This document shows positions 45,045-53,242 of a stretch of 53,482 nt of DNA, one piece after another (within the stretch, counting starts at the first letter, position 1; each line of letters begins with the position of its first letter). The translations under genes and the position numbers were made by a program. The DNA lies in the NCBI GenBank assembly GCA_009781755.1, contig WQVD01000018.1:1-53482 (forward strand), read 5' to 3'. Source of the DNA: Defluviitaleaceae bacterium. GTDB taxonomy: Bacteria; Bacillota; Clostridia; Lachnospirales; WQUN01. The notes beneath the pieces were generated by a model that was not told the origin of the DNA, made no database searches, and saw only the letters and a program-made list of their open reading frames with translations.

Positions 45045-46097
45045 ATGGACAAATACCGTGCTATACCCGAAGGCTACATGCGCGTTGGAGAAATGGCCAA
45101 GAAAGCGGGCATCACCGTGCGCACGTTGCAATATTACGACACGGAGGGGTTGCTTTTGCCTTCGGCAGCAAGCGACGGCGGCTTCCGCCTGTATGATGAC
45201 AAGGACATGGTGCGGCTCATCCAAATCTTGATGCTCAAGCAATTGGGGTTGCCGCTGAGTGAAATAAAAAAGCGGCTCACCCACTTGGACACGCCGCAAG
45301 ACGTACTGACCATGTTGGCCGAACAAGCCGCACAGGTGCGCAGCAAAATCAAGACCCTAACGGATTCTCTGGAAGCAATGGAGTCCTTAAGCACCGAAAT
45401 CGCGCAGATAGAAGCGGTTAACTTTAAAAAATACGCGGATATCTTGCTCAACTTACAACAAAAGAATGAAAGTTATCTCTTGATCAAGCACTTCGATGAC
45501 GAAGAAATGGATGTATTCCGCACACGCTTGGGGCGCGAGAAAGCCGCGCTGATACCCGCCACCCTACACAGCCTATACGAAGAAGCGGCCGCATTGTTAA
45601 CGCAAAAAGCCACACCCGAAAGCACCCAAGCCCAATCCTTCGCCGAGAAGTTTTGGCATACATTACAAGATTTGTCCGACGGCAACATGGACTTGATGCA
45701 CAAGTTAAAAGAGCAAATGGAAAACGCCAGCGCACTTGAAATGGAGCGCGGACTATACAACGCGCAAGAACAAGATGCCGTGCACCAATACATGCACCGT
45801 GCACTAAGCATCTATTTGGAAGCCAAGTTCGACATGCCCACCGCTTTCTACGACTTGCACAACCAAGCCGCCGCGCTGGTGGAAGCAAAAACGCCCCCCG
45901 CCAGCGAACACGCACAAGCCTTCGCCGCTGCCTTTTGGCACGCAATCCAAGCACACACCGGCGGCGACCCCGACAAAATCCGCGCCCTGGACGAAAAAGC
46001 AGCCAAAGAATACGCCGGAAAAAACAGCGTTAAAGATTTCATCAAGCAAACGCTGGATATCTATTTTAAAAATCTAGGAGGCAACGCCCATGGTTAG
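45045..46097 (+). CDS. MerR-family regulator, TipA-like, with duplicated C-terminal domain
   Basis: 350 residues. The N-terminal winged helix (about 8-77) has RVGEMAKKAGITVRTLQYYD, GGFRLYDDKDM and LGLPLSEIKKRL. A coiled-coil dimerisation helix follows (about 88-125). The remainder resembles the TipAS drug-binding domain in two copies: LYEEAAALLTQKATPESTQA...EKFWHTL (about 180-205) and LHNQAAALVEAKTPPASEHA...AAFWHAI (about 270-295). TipA proteins bind antibiotics and turn on their own promoter. The ATG at 45045 has GGAGG upstream. It overlaps the ABC ATPase start by 8 bases, so it probably controls that exporter directly. Confidence 0.85.
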   Translation: MDKYRAIPEGYMRVGEMAKKAGITVRTLQYYDTEGLLLPSAASDGGFRLYDDKDMVRLIQILMLKQLGLPLSEIKKRLTHLDTPQDVLTMLAEQAAQVRSKIKTLTDSLEAMESLSTEIAQIEAVNFKKYADILLNLQQKNESYLLIKHFDDEEMDVFRTRLGREKAALIPATLHSLYEEAAALLTQKATPESTQAQSFAEKFWHTLQDLSDGNMDLMHKLKEQMENASALEMERGLYNAQEQDAVHQYMHRALSIYLEAKFDMPTAFYDLHNQAAALVEAKTPPASEHAQAFAAAFWHAIQAHTGGDPDKIRALDEKAAKEYAGKNSVKDFIKQTLDIYFKNLGGNAHG

Positions 46098-46794
46098 TAT
46101 AAGCATGAAAAACGTGACCAAATCCTTCGGCGGCAACGAGGTGCTCAAAGGCGTCACATTCGAAGCGCACGATGGAGAAATCTTCGGCATGCTGGGGCCA
46201 TCCGGTGCGGGCAAGACCACCATCATTAACATCTTCACCAAGCAAATCGCCGCCGATGCAGGCGAATGGCATGTAAGCGTACCCTCCAATGAAATCGGCC
46301 TGATGTTGGAACACGACGGCCTGTTCGTCAACCTTTCCGCACTGGATAACCTCATTGTATTCGAAGAAATCTACGGCCTGGCGCGCACGCTCACTTTAGA
46401 AATCATGGAACAAGTGGGTCTAACCCAAGCCGCAAAAACAAAGGTCAACGACCTCTCCAAAGGCATGCGCCAACGCTTGGTGCTGGCACGCGCCCTACTC
46501 CACAAGCCCAAAATCCTCTTCCTGGACGAACCCACCAGCGCCCTCGACCCCGTAACCGCACGCGGCATCTACGGCCTGATCCGCGACCTGCGCGAGGCCG
46601 GCAGCACCATCTTCCTCACCACCCACAACATGGAGGAAGCCACCCACCTGTGCGACCGCATCGTCATGCTGCACCAAGGCCGCATCATCGAAGAAGGCCC
46701 CCCCAAAGAAATCTGCGAGAAACACAACGCCCTAAAAACCACGCAAGACCTCGAATCCGTATTCATCAAACTAACAGGAGGTGGCCTGCAATGA
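46090..46794 (+). CDS. ABC transporter ATP-binding protein
   Basis: 234 residues, a single ATPase domain. Walker A is GPSGAGKTT (about 36-44), the signature LSKGMRQRL (about 119-127), Walker B KILFLDEPTSALDP (about 139-152), and the H-loop TTHNME. The canonical C of the signature (LSGGQ) is replaced by LSKGM, common in ABC-2 drug and lantibiotic exporters. The start overlaps merR by 8 bases and the stop overlaps the permease start (ATGA). Together with the permease it forms a half-size exporter, probably drug-induced through the TipA-like regulator. Confidence 0.92.
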   Translation: MVSISMKNVTKSFGGNEVLKGVTFEAHDGEIFGMLGPSGAGKTTIINIFTKQIAADAGEWHVSVPSNEIGLMLEHDGLFVNLSALDNLIVFEEIYGLARTLTLEIMEQVGLTQAAKTKVNDLSKGMRQRLVLARALLHKPKILFLDEPTSALDPVTARGIYGLIRDLREAGSTIFLTTHNMEEATHLCDRIVMLHQGRIIEEGPPKEICEKHNALKTTQDLESVFIKLTGGGLQ

Positions 46795-47564
46795 ACGCAA
46801 CCAAAGCCATTTTCAAAAAACAACTCAAAGCCACCGGCGCCAACCCGGAATCGCTCATACAATTCATCATCTTCCCATTACTCGCATGGGCGCTGGGCGC
46901 CATGATTGACACCGACACCATGGTCGCAGACTTCGCCGCTTTACCCCTGCCCTATTACCTCATCGACACCCTGATACAAGAAATGCAATCCTCCATGCCC
47001 AACATGGTCACCATGCAAGCCACCATCTTCGCAGGGATGGGGCTCATCCCCGTCGTAGCAGCCATCATCGCCGACGATATCGAGCGCAAAAGCCTACGCT
47101 TCCTGTCCATGGCCGGGGTCAAACCCGTCGCGTACCTGCTGGGCGCGGGCAGTGTCGTTTTGCTCCTCGCGTTCTTTTCCTCCATGGGCTTTACGCTGGT
47201 GGATCGATTCTTCGGTCGGGATATGCTCATCTTCATGGGTGCGATGCTATCCGCCGTGGTGGGCTCCATCGTCCTAGGTGCAACCCTGGGCATCGTCTGC
47301 CGCAACGTACAAGCCGCCTCCGGACTGTCCATGCCCATCGCCATGGTGCTGGGCTTCGGCCCCATCTTCGCTCAGCTCAATGACCGCGTGGCGCGTATTT
47401 TCAATCCTTTTTATACACAGCAGCTTAATGTCATCGCTGATTATTTGAACCTAGGTACAAGCGCAAATCCGCTTTGGCACTCGTTCGCCATCATGTGGGC
47501 GAATATTGCCGTGCTGGTGGTGCTGTTTACGTTGGTTTATCGGAAGAAAGGGATTGTGCAATAA
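46791..47564 (+). CDS. ABC-2 type transporter permease
   Basis: 257 residues with six hydrophobic segments. It begins MNATKAIFKKQLKATGANPE and has the ABC-2 pattern, including ADDIERKSLRFLSMAGVKPVAY, the conserved amphipathic segment facing the ATPase, and SMPIAMVLGFGPIFA. GGAGGTGG lies upstream, and the ATG overlaps the ATPase stop. It forms an exporter with the preceding ATPase. The substrate is not known; the TipA-like regulator suggests a peptide or thiopeptide antibiotic. Confidence 0.85.
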   Translation: MNATKAIFKKQLKATGANPESLIQFIIFPLLAWALGAMIDTDTMVADFAALPLPYYLIDTLIQEMQSSMPNMVTMQATIFAGMGLIPVVAAIIADDIERKSLRFLSMAGVKPVAYLLGAGSVVLLLAFFSSMGFTLVDRFFGRDMLIFMGAMLSAVVGSIVLGATLGIVCRNVQAASGLSMPIAMVLGFGPIFAQLNDRVARIFNPFYTQQLNVIADYLNLGTSANPLWHSFAIMWANIAVLVVLFTLVYRKKGIVQ

Positions 47565-47589
47565 TTATTTGCACGACACCTTCAAACAT

Positions 47590-47618
47590 TTGACATTTTA
47601 CTAACATTATTGCACAAT
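47590..47618 (+). promoter_or_regulatory. Promoter of the AAA/DUF4143 gene
   Basis: TTGACA, 17 bases, CACAAT, about 25 bases before the ATG at 47642. The ribosome site AGGAGGTG follows. Confidence 0.5.
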
Positions 47619-47641
47619 TCATACAAACAGGAGGTGCATAT

Positions 47642-48838
47642 ATGATTGCACGGCAAGAATATCTCAATCATTTAATAAATTTTCGCCACAAACAATTAAT
47701 TAAAGTAATCACCGGCATACGACGATGCGGAAAATCCACCCTATTCGAATTATATCAAGATTATCTTAAATCAAACGGTGTTACCAACGATCAGATCATT
47801 CACATCAACCTTGAAGATGGTGAATTTGCCGAAATGGAAACCAGCAAACAACTATATAATTATATTAAAGAACGGTTGCTTCCCGATAAGCAAATGTATG
47901 TATTCCTTGACGAAGTACAACGAGTGGATGAATTTCAAAAAGCCGTTGATAGTTTGTATGTCAAGAAGAATTGCGATGTTTACATCACAGGTTCTAACGC
48001 GCACTTACTATCGGGTGAATTGGCTACGTTATTATCAGGGCGTTATGTGGAAATTAAGATGCTTCCGCTTTCGTTCAAGGAGTATGTTTCCGCCTTCCCA
48101 AACGATAGTAATGTTGACCGCCTATACATGGATTATATTCAAAACAGTTCATTCCCCTATGCATTGGCACTTGAACGGGCGAAGGATCGTCGCTTATATT
48201 TGCAAGGTATATTCGACACAATTGTATTAAAAGATATCGTAGCGCGGCGACGATTCCCTGATGTAGCAATGTTGCAAAGTGTGGTGCGCTTCATGTTCCA
48301 CAATATTGGCAATCTCAACTCAACAAAAAAAATAGCCGATACCATGACCGGCGTGGGGCGCAAAATATCTGTTCATACCGTCGAAAGCTATTTAACAGCA
48401 CTTACCGAAAGTTTCATTTTGTACAAAATAAGCCGTTATGACATCAAAGGCAAACAGCACTTAAAAACCGGCGACAAATATTATGCCGCCGATATTGGCT
48501 TGCGCTATGCATTGCTGGGCACAACCCACGCTGACATGGGGCACATCCTAGAAAACATCGTCTTCCTCGAACTCTTGCGCCGTGGTTATGCACTTTATAT
48601 CGGCAAAGTCGGACAAACCGAAGTTGACTTCGTTGCAATCGGCGATGAAGGCGAAGAATATTATCAAGTAGCTTATACCGTCCTCGATACCGACGGCCGC
48701 ACCCTAAAACGCGAACTCGCACCACTACAAGCCATCAACGACCATAACCCCAAATTCCTACTAACCATGGATCACACACCGCTAACATCACACAACGGCA
48801 TTAAACAAGTGAATGTGCTGGATTGGTTGTTGCGATAA
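47642..48838 (+). CDS. AAA ATPase with DUF4143 domain
   Basis: 398 residues. The N-terminal AAA_14 domain has Walker A TGIRRCGKSTLF (about 24-35), Walker B QMYVFLDEVQRV (about 80-91) and sensor ITGSNAHLLSGELATLLSGR. The C-terminal DUF4143 (about 195-360) includes ENIVFLELLRRGYALYIGK and QTEVDFVAI, a restriction-endonuclease-like E...ExD pattern (E...E-V-D-F). This large family occurs in many anaerobes, often as single genes; its role is not established, though some members are linked to defence or mobile regions. It is convergent with the nucleotidyltransferase pair. Base composition is more AT-rich than the genes before it. Confidence 0.85.
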   Translation: MIARQEYLNHLINFRHKQLIKVITGIRRCGKSTLFELYQDYLKSNGVTNDQIIHINLEDGEFAEMETSKQLYNYIKERLLPDKQMYVFLDEVQRVDEFQKAVDSLYVKKNCDVYITGSNAHLLSGELATLLSGRYVEIKMLPLSFKEYVSAFPNDSNVDRLYMDYIQNSSFPYALALERAKDRRLYLQGIFDTIVLKDIVARRRFPDVAMLQSVVRFMFHNIGNLNSTKKIADTMTGVGRKISVHTVESYLTALTESFILYKISRYDIKGKQHLKTGDKYYAADIGLRYALLGTTHADMGHILENIVFLELLRRGYALYIGKVGQTEVDFVAIGDEGEEYYQVAYTVLDTDGRTLKRELAPLQAINDHNPKFLLTMDHTPLTSHNGIKQVNVLDWLLR

Positions 48839-48858
48839 CGGCTAATACAACCGCGAAT

Positions 48859-49173
48859 TTATTTTACACGCTTTTCTTGGCGGCATTTCGAGATTTCAAC
48901 GTTTATTTCATCTATTGACATGTTAACATTTCCGTTCATTGCAGATTGTTCCCTCATTGCTCGTATTGCATCCTTCATTTTATTCATTGCCAATTCTTCA
49001 TTTTGCTCAACGGCATCTGCAATCATTTCATTTTCCATTTTGGCAACAACATCATGAATGTCGTGGATACAACTCGCAGCAATATCGGCATAACCTTTTT
49101 CCAATTCAACATTTAATTGAGCGGGAGACATGCAGTTAAAGGCAACAAGCTTACAAGAATCAACTTCTTTCAT
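48859..49173 (-). CDS. Small antitoxin-like protein next to a nucleotidyltransferase
   Basis: 104 residues, helical and acidic. Two parts resemble pieces of RelB-type antitoxin-associated proteins: AQLNVELEKGYADIAA (about 17-32) and MSIDEINVEISKCRQEKR near the C-terminus. There is no clear HEPN motif (Rx4-6H), which would be the usual partner of a minimal nucleotidyltransferase. The ATG at 49173 lies inside the end of the nucleotidyltransferase gene (14-base overlap), with AAGGATGG upstream; an ATG at 49188 is possible. The pairing suggests a toxin-antitoxin unit, but I cannot say which partner is toxic. Confidence 0.6.
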   Translation of the reverse strand: MKEVDSCKLVAFNCMSPAQLNVELEKGYADIAASCIHDIHDVVAKMENEMIADAVEQNEELAMNKMKDAIRAMREQSAMNGNVNMSIDEINVEISKCRQEKRVK

Positions 49174-49462
49174 ATAAAAGAACACCATCCTTTTTTATAA
49201 CAAGGTCAATTTTACCGTTTGGTATGATATCGTTGGCGTATAAGAAGTCCACGTTTTTACCCAATGCATTAATTACCTTATCGGCAATATCACAAAAATT
49301 TAATATAGACATATTATCATCAACTAAAGCGGCTATGTCGATATCGCTTTTTTCTGTAGCTTCGCTTTTTGAATATGAACCAAAAAGAATCGCACGAATT
49401 ACGTTTTTTTCTTCGAATATTGGATGTAGTTTAATTTTGATTTCTTCAATGGTGTACGGCAT
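49160..49462 (-). CDS. MNT-type nucleotidyltransferase-domain protein
   Basis: 100 residues. The polymerase-beta-like motif is present: LFGSYSKSEATEKSDIDIAA, with GS at 28-29 and the metal Asp pair D40 and D42; a third acidic residue lies in VDFLYAND. Proteins of this size usually pair with a HEPN protein and AMPylate it or act as an antitoxin. Here the partner is a different small protein. AGGAGG precedes the ATG at 49462. TATAAT at 49583-49588 on the minus strand could start the transcript. The gene is AT-rich compared with the core genes, in line with horizontal gain. Confidence 0.82.
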   Translation of the reverse strand: MPYTIEEIKIKLHPIFEEKNVIRAILFGSYSKSEATEKSDIDIAALVDDNMSILNFCDIADKVINALGKNVDFLYANDIIPNGKIDLVIKKDGVLLYERS

Positions 49463-49582
49463 GAACAAAACCTCCTTCATAAACCATTAAGCTTTTTATA
49501 CGCTTTATTTTTTTCTTTGTGTTATTTATTTTGTTCTGACAACAATATTGAAATTCTTTTCACGATAATAAACACTTGAAGC

Positions 49583-49588
49583 ATTATA
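49583..49588 (-). promoter_or_regulatory. Possible -10 of the nucleotidyltransferase pair
   Basis: TATAAT on the minus strand in an AT-rich gap, leaving a leader of about 115 bases before the ATG at 49462. The -35 is unclear. Confidence 0.35.
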
Positions 49589-49602
49589 GTATATATTAAA
49601 TG

Positions 49603-50400
49603 TTATAATGTCCTTGCACTTCGTACAGATATTGCATTAGGTGTTTCGATTTTATATTTTATTTCAGTTTGCAAAAATTTTATATATTGTTCGTGACAAG
49701 ATACAACATAGCATTTTTTATCTTCTTGTAAGATACGTTTAACATTTATCATGTGTGTAGTTGGATAAAATTGAAAAAAAGCATCAAATTGTTCCCGCGT
49801 TCCTGCAAATAACAATGTATATGGAGATATAACCGTTATAAAAGCGAAAACAGGTTTTCCTTGATGCGGTAAAACAAATGTTGAAGTTATGTTGTCAATT
49901 AAAACAAGAGGACATTCGGCGTATATTTTCGGGTTAAACCTAATTATTATGATACCATTGCCGGGCACATTTATGCCCGAATGCAACATGCCTTCTAACA
50001 TAGTTTTAACGCCTACGGTTTTTTTGTTTGTATTTTGAATGGATTTTTGTTCATTACTTAATTGCAACATCATCGTTTGAGCAAACATATACGTGAATAA
50101 ATCATCATAACTTTTTGGCAGCAAATCAAAGTGCCAATATTCATGAAACGTTGCCAGTGGTAAGTTTAATAATTGGTTTATCTTTGGATTGAATTTATTT
50201 TCTATATTATTAAATGCATCTTCAATATCTTGATCCCATGCTCTGCGCTTTGCAAAAAGATTCGCTCGACCAGTATTTCTTGTATCCACTTTTCCTGTGT
50301 TACAATCAAGCAGCCACATTTGTTTTGCATCATTTCGAAAATTATCAGAAAAAAAGGCCGACAAAAAATGATTGTTTTTTACATTCGGTTTGTTTTTCAT
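49603..50400 (-). CDS. DUF4238-like protein in the restriction-modification operon
   Basis: 265 residues, soluble, strikingly AT-rich. The N-terminus KNNHFLSAFFSDNFRNDAKQ and WLLDCNTGKVDTRNTGRANLF followed by an early acidic helix (DQDIEDAFNNIENKF) fit the DUF4238 pattern, whose members begin with a similar H-x-x-P/S-x-F segment. The middle has a conserved-looking MFAQTMMLQLS. The biochemical role of the family is unknown to me. AAGGA lies before the ATG. It starts 11 bases after the MmeI-like stop and has no separate promoter visible, so it is almost certainly co-expressed with that enzyme. Confidence 0.6.
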   Translation of the reverse strand: MKNKPNVKNNHFLSAFFSDNFRNDAKQMWLLDCNTGKVDTRNTGRANLFAKRRAWDQDIEDAFNNIENKFNPKINQLLNLPLATFHEYWHFDLLPKSYDDLFTYMFAQTMMLQLSNEQKSIQNTNKKTVGVKTMLEGMLHSGINVPGNGIIIIRFNPKIYAECPLVLIDNITSTFVLPHQGKPVFAFITVISPYTLLFAGTREQFDAFFQFYPTTHMINVKRILQEDKKCYVVSCHEQYIKFLQTEIKYKIETPNAISVRSARTL

Positions 50401-50411
50401 ATATTCTGTCC

Positions 50412-53126
50412 TTATTTTTTAATTAATTCAACATACCGCGCCATTAAATCCGCAACCCGCTCCGCTTCACTAGCAAAGCCCTTGCCATACGCGACCTTCA
50501 CGGCAGTATCAAGTTTGTTATGCGCTTTCATCAAATCCGGCGGCATATGCGTGTATATGTTGGCGAGGTTTTCGCCTTTAGCAAAATGAACTTCCCGCAC
50601 ATCCAAAACAACTTGCGCGGCGGCTTCAATGGCCTGTTTTTGTTTGTCGCTGGGGCTTGGCCACGGGAAGTTGTTATACACAATACCCGCAGAATAACGA
50701 TAATCGCTTTTCAATCTACCGCAAACCGCACGTACCCATGCCATATGCACATTGGATGTGAGTATGCCAAAGTGGTACAACGTCGCGCCCGGCAAAATCA
50801 TTGTGGAATCGGATGCAATAGTATCCTGCGTCAAAAAGCCAATGGGGATATATGCCCTATTTTCGGAAGATACACGCGGAATAAGTAGGTAATCGCCTTC
50901 AAAGCGGCGCACTTCGCCAAACAACGTAGGATAATCGGCCAGCTTGCGCGTGGCTTCCCGCGTGCTTTCTTGGCGCAGTCTTTTAACATTATTAACGCGT
51001 TCCCGCACCAAAGGCAATTTTTGCAATTCCGAAGATAGCATACCATCAAGCCAAAGACACCAGCGGCCTACATGGTTGATAAATTCATAACTGCCGATAA
51101 ACGGGCGGAACCATTTTTTCGCATGCGGTTCTTTTATTATAAATTCAGCTTTTTCTTCATTGTTAAATAAAAAATTTCCGCCGTCGTTGGGCATGTTTCC
51201 AAATACCATGAGCGGCACGTCGCAAATGGGCTTCTTCCGATTTTCGATAAACACATCAGGCGCAGGTACCAAGTATGCGTTTATGTGTAGTTCTTCTTTT
51301 TCAATTTCTCCTTCAAATAATCGCCGTTTGGCCGCGACCCTTTCATGACTAAACCCAACAATCACACAATGCACCGCTGCCTTACCCCGTGCCGCGCTTG
51401 TCCATTGGAAGGTACGGTAGGCGAAGTCGATTTTTATTTTGTAATCTTGCATGAGCGTCTTCCATACGATGGCGGTTTGCTCGCCTTGTGTGATGGAGTT
51501 GGTAGAAACCAGCGCGGCGCGGATGTTGGGGTTGCGCGTCATCAGTTGGGCGGCTTTGTAGTACCACGCGGATACGAAGTCGAGGTTGCCGGCACCTTTT
51601 ACGGGCTTGCTTGTGGGGTCAACGATGACGGCCAGCAAGTCGGCTTTTTGCTCCTTGGTCATCAAACGCGCACCGTAGAAGGGCGGATTGCCCAGTATGT
51701 AATCCAACGCATGCGCCGGGCATACATCGCCCCAATCGACGGTTAATGCGTTGGCATGGCGGATGATGGCGGCTTTGGTCAGGGGCAGACGCACGTAGTA
51801 TTCGCCCAATGCCTTCGACAGTTCCATGTTGCATTGGTGGTCCATTAACCACATACCCACACGGGCGATTTCGCATGCAAGCTCGTCCACTTCGATGCCG
51901 TAGAATTGATCGACGTTTATTTTGGAATGCTCCGTCACGTCAAGGGTGCCTTGGAAGGTGCCGTCGCTTGATTTGGAGGAAAGCAACGCCACCAGCACAT
52001 TTATTTCCAATCGGCGCAGTTCGCGGTAGGCGATGATGAGGAAATTCGCCGTGCCGCAGGCGGGGTCTAGGAAACGCAACCCCGCCAACTTATCGTGGAA
52101 GGGTTTGAGCTTGCGTGGGTTGTTCTTTATCGCTTCAAATTCGTCGTTTAATGCATCCATAAACAACGGATTGATGGCCTTTAATATATTGGATTCTTCG
52201 GTGTAGTGCGCGCCCAATTCGCTGCGTTCATTTTCATCCATTGCGGCTTGAAACATACTGCCGAAAATGGACGGCGTAATAAAGCCCCAATCAAAGGAGC
52301 AACTGTCCAATAATAATTTTCGCATTTCTGCGTCGAATGCGGACATGGGCAACGGTTCGGCAAATAAATCGCCGTTTACATAAGGAAACGCGGAAAGCCT
52401 ATCCTCGATTTTCAAACGCTCGTTTTCGGGCGTATTCAAGCGTTCAAACAAATCCGCCAAAGTACGCGCCAAGTCTGACCCATCCGGCTTAGTTTCGGCA
52501 ATGAGTTCCGCGAAGGCGTTTTTTGCGAAGATGCTGGTATGGTCCGCAAACAAGCAAAACAAAAGCCGGACAAGATATTGCTTCAACTTGCGCCCGGTGT
52601 AGTTGATGGACATCATCTTTTGGTACAGTTTTTCCATTTTTTCGGCGGCTGCGAGTGACACTTTTTCATTTTCGGGCGGGATATTCCACACCACGCCGGT
52701 CATAAAGCCAAAGGCCTCTACCCGCGCAGGCAATTCCGCCAGCGGGAAGATAATGTCCGTACCCTGCACCAAATCGTACAAGTGAAAACGGGCAAAGTCG
52801 CATACCAATATGTACCGGGGCAGCTCATGCTCTTCTATACCCGGAAAATAATCCAACGCTTGCGTAAAAGCTTTGTCCAAACTTTCGCCTGCGCTTTTTT
52901 GTTCAATTAATAAAACGCCCGGCCAAAACATATCAATGCGCCCGCGGCGTTCGCCCAATTTCTTTACATTGTATTCAAAGGTCGCCACACGCTTACGGCT
53001 AATGCCGAAGACTTCGAAAAATTCATTCCAAAAGGTGTGCGTATCGCCCTGTTCGGATTTCGCACTGCGCCAATAATGCGCAAACGTAGTTGCTCTGCTT
53101 CGGATTTTGGTAATACCCAGTGCCAT
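50412..53126 (-). CDS. MmeI-like type IIL restriction-modification enzyme (fused nuclease/DNA methyltransferase)
   Basis: 904 residues, close to MmeI. The nuclease motif is D65-x9-E75-x-K77 (RIDMFWPGVLLIEQK), the same spacing as the MmeI PD-(D/E)xK site. After a helical spacer, the SAM-binding motif RFLDPACGTANFLI is near 350 and the adenine methyltransferase motif IV GNPPFYGARLM near 478-488. A target-recognition region (about 600-800) and C-terminal helices follow. One polypeptide modifies one strand and cuts at a fixed distance; the recognition sequence cannot be read from here. The ATG at 53126 has AGGCAGGTG upstream; the frame extends 36 codons further but crosses the promoter. No separate specificity or methylase gene is needed. 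Confidence 0.93.
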   Translation of the reverse strand: MALGITKIRSRATTFAHYWRSAKSEQGDTHTFWNEFFEVFGISRKRVATFEYNVKKLGERRGRIDMFWPGVLLIEQKSAGESLDKAFTQALDYFPGIEEHELPRYILVCDFARFHLYDLVQGTDIIFPLAELPARVEAFGFMTGVVWNIPPENEKVSLAAAEKMEKLYQKMMSINYTGRKLKQYLVRLLFCLFADHTSIFAKNAFAELIAETKPDGSDLARTLADLFERLNTPENERLKIEDRLSAFPYVNGDLFAEPLPMSAFDAEMRKLLLDSCSFDWGFITPSIFGSMFQAAMDENERSELGAHYTEESNILKAINPLFMDALNDEFEAIKNNPRKLKPFHDKLAGLRFLDPACGTANFLIIAYRELRRLEINVLVALLSSKSSDGTFQGTLDVTEHSKINVDQFYGIEVDELACEIARVGMWLMDHQCNMELSKALGEYYVRLPLTKAAIIRHANALTVDWGDVCPAHALDYILGNPPFYGARLMTKEQKADLLAVIVDPTSKPVKGAGNLDFVSAWYYKAAQLMTRNPNIRAALVSTNSITQGEQTAIVWKTLMQDYKIKIDFAYRTFQWTSAARGKAAVHCVIVGFSHERVAAKRRLFEGEIEKEELHINAYLVPAPDVFIENRKKPICDVPLMVFGNMPNDGGNFLFNNEEKAEFIIKEPHAKKWFRPFIGSYEFINHVGRWCLWLDGMLSSELQKLPLVRERVNNVKRLRQESTREATRKLADYPTLFGEVRRFEGDYLLIPRVSSENRAYIPIGFLTQDTIASDSTMILPGATLYHFGILTSNVHMAWVRAVCGRLKSDYRYSAGIVYNNFPWPSPSDKQKQAIEAAAQVVLDVREVHFAKGENLANIYTHMPPDLMKAHNKLDTAVKVAYGKGFASEAERVADLMARYVELIKK

Positions 53127-53159
53127 ACGTTCACCTGCCTTGTTACATATTGTAGAATT

Positions 53160-53165
53160 AGTATA
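53160..53165 (-). promoter_or_regulatory. Extended -10 promoter of the MmeI-like operon
   Basis: The minus strand reads TGTGTTATACTAATTC: TGT-TATACT, about 35 bases before the ATG at 53126 and just after a terminator hairpin. Confidence 0.5.
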
Positions 53166-53187
53166 ACACATTTGACATATTTCAATA

Positions 53188-53224
53188 TAAAAAGCCCCAC
53201 ACAATGGTTTTTGTACGGGGCATG
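53188..53224 (-). terminator. Terminator of an upstream leftward gene
   Basis: On the minus strand GCCCCGTACAA pairs imperfectly with TTGTGTGGGGC, followed by TTTTTATA. It isolates the MmeI-like operon from the frame entering at the window end. Confidence 0.65.
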
Positions 53225-53242
53225 GCAAATACACGTTCTTAG

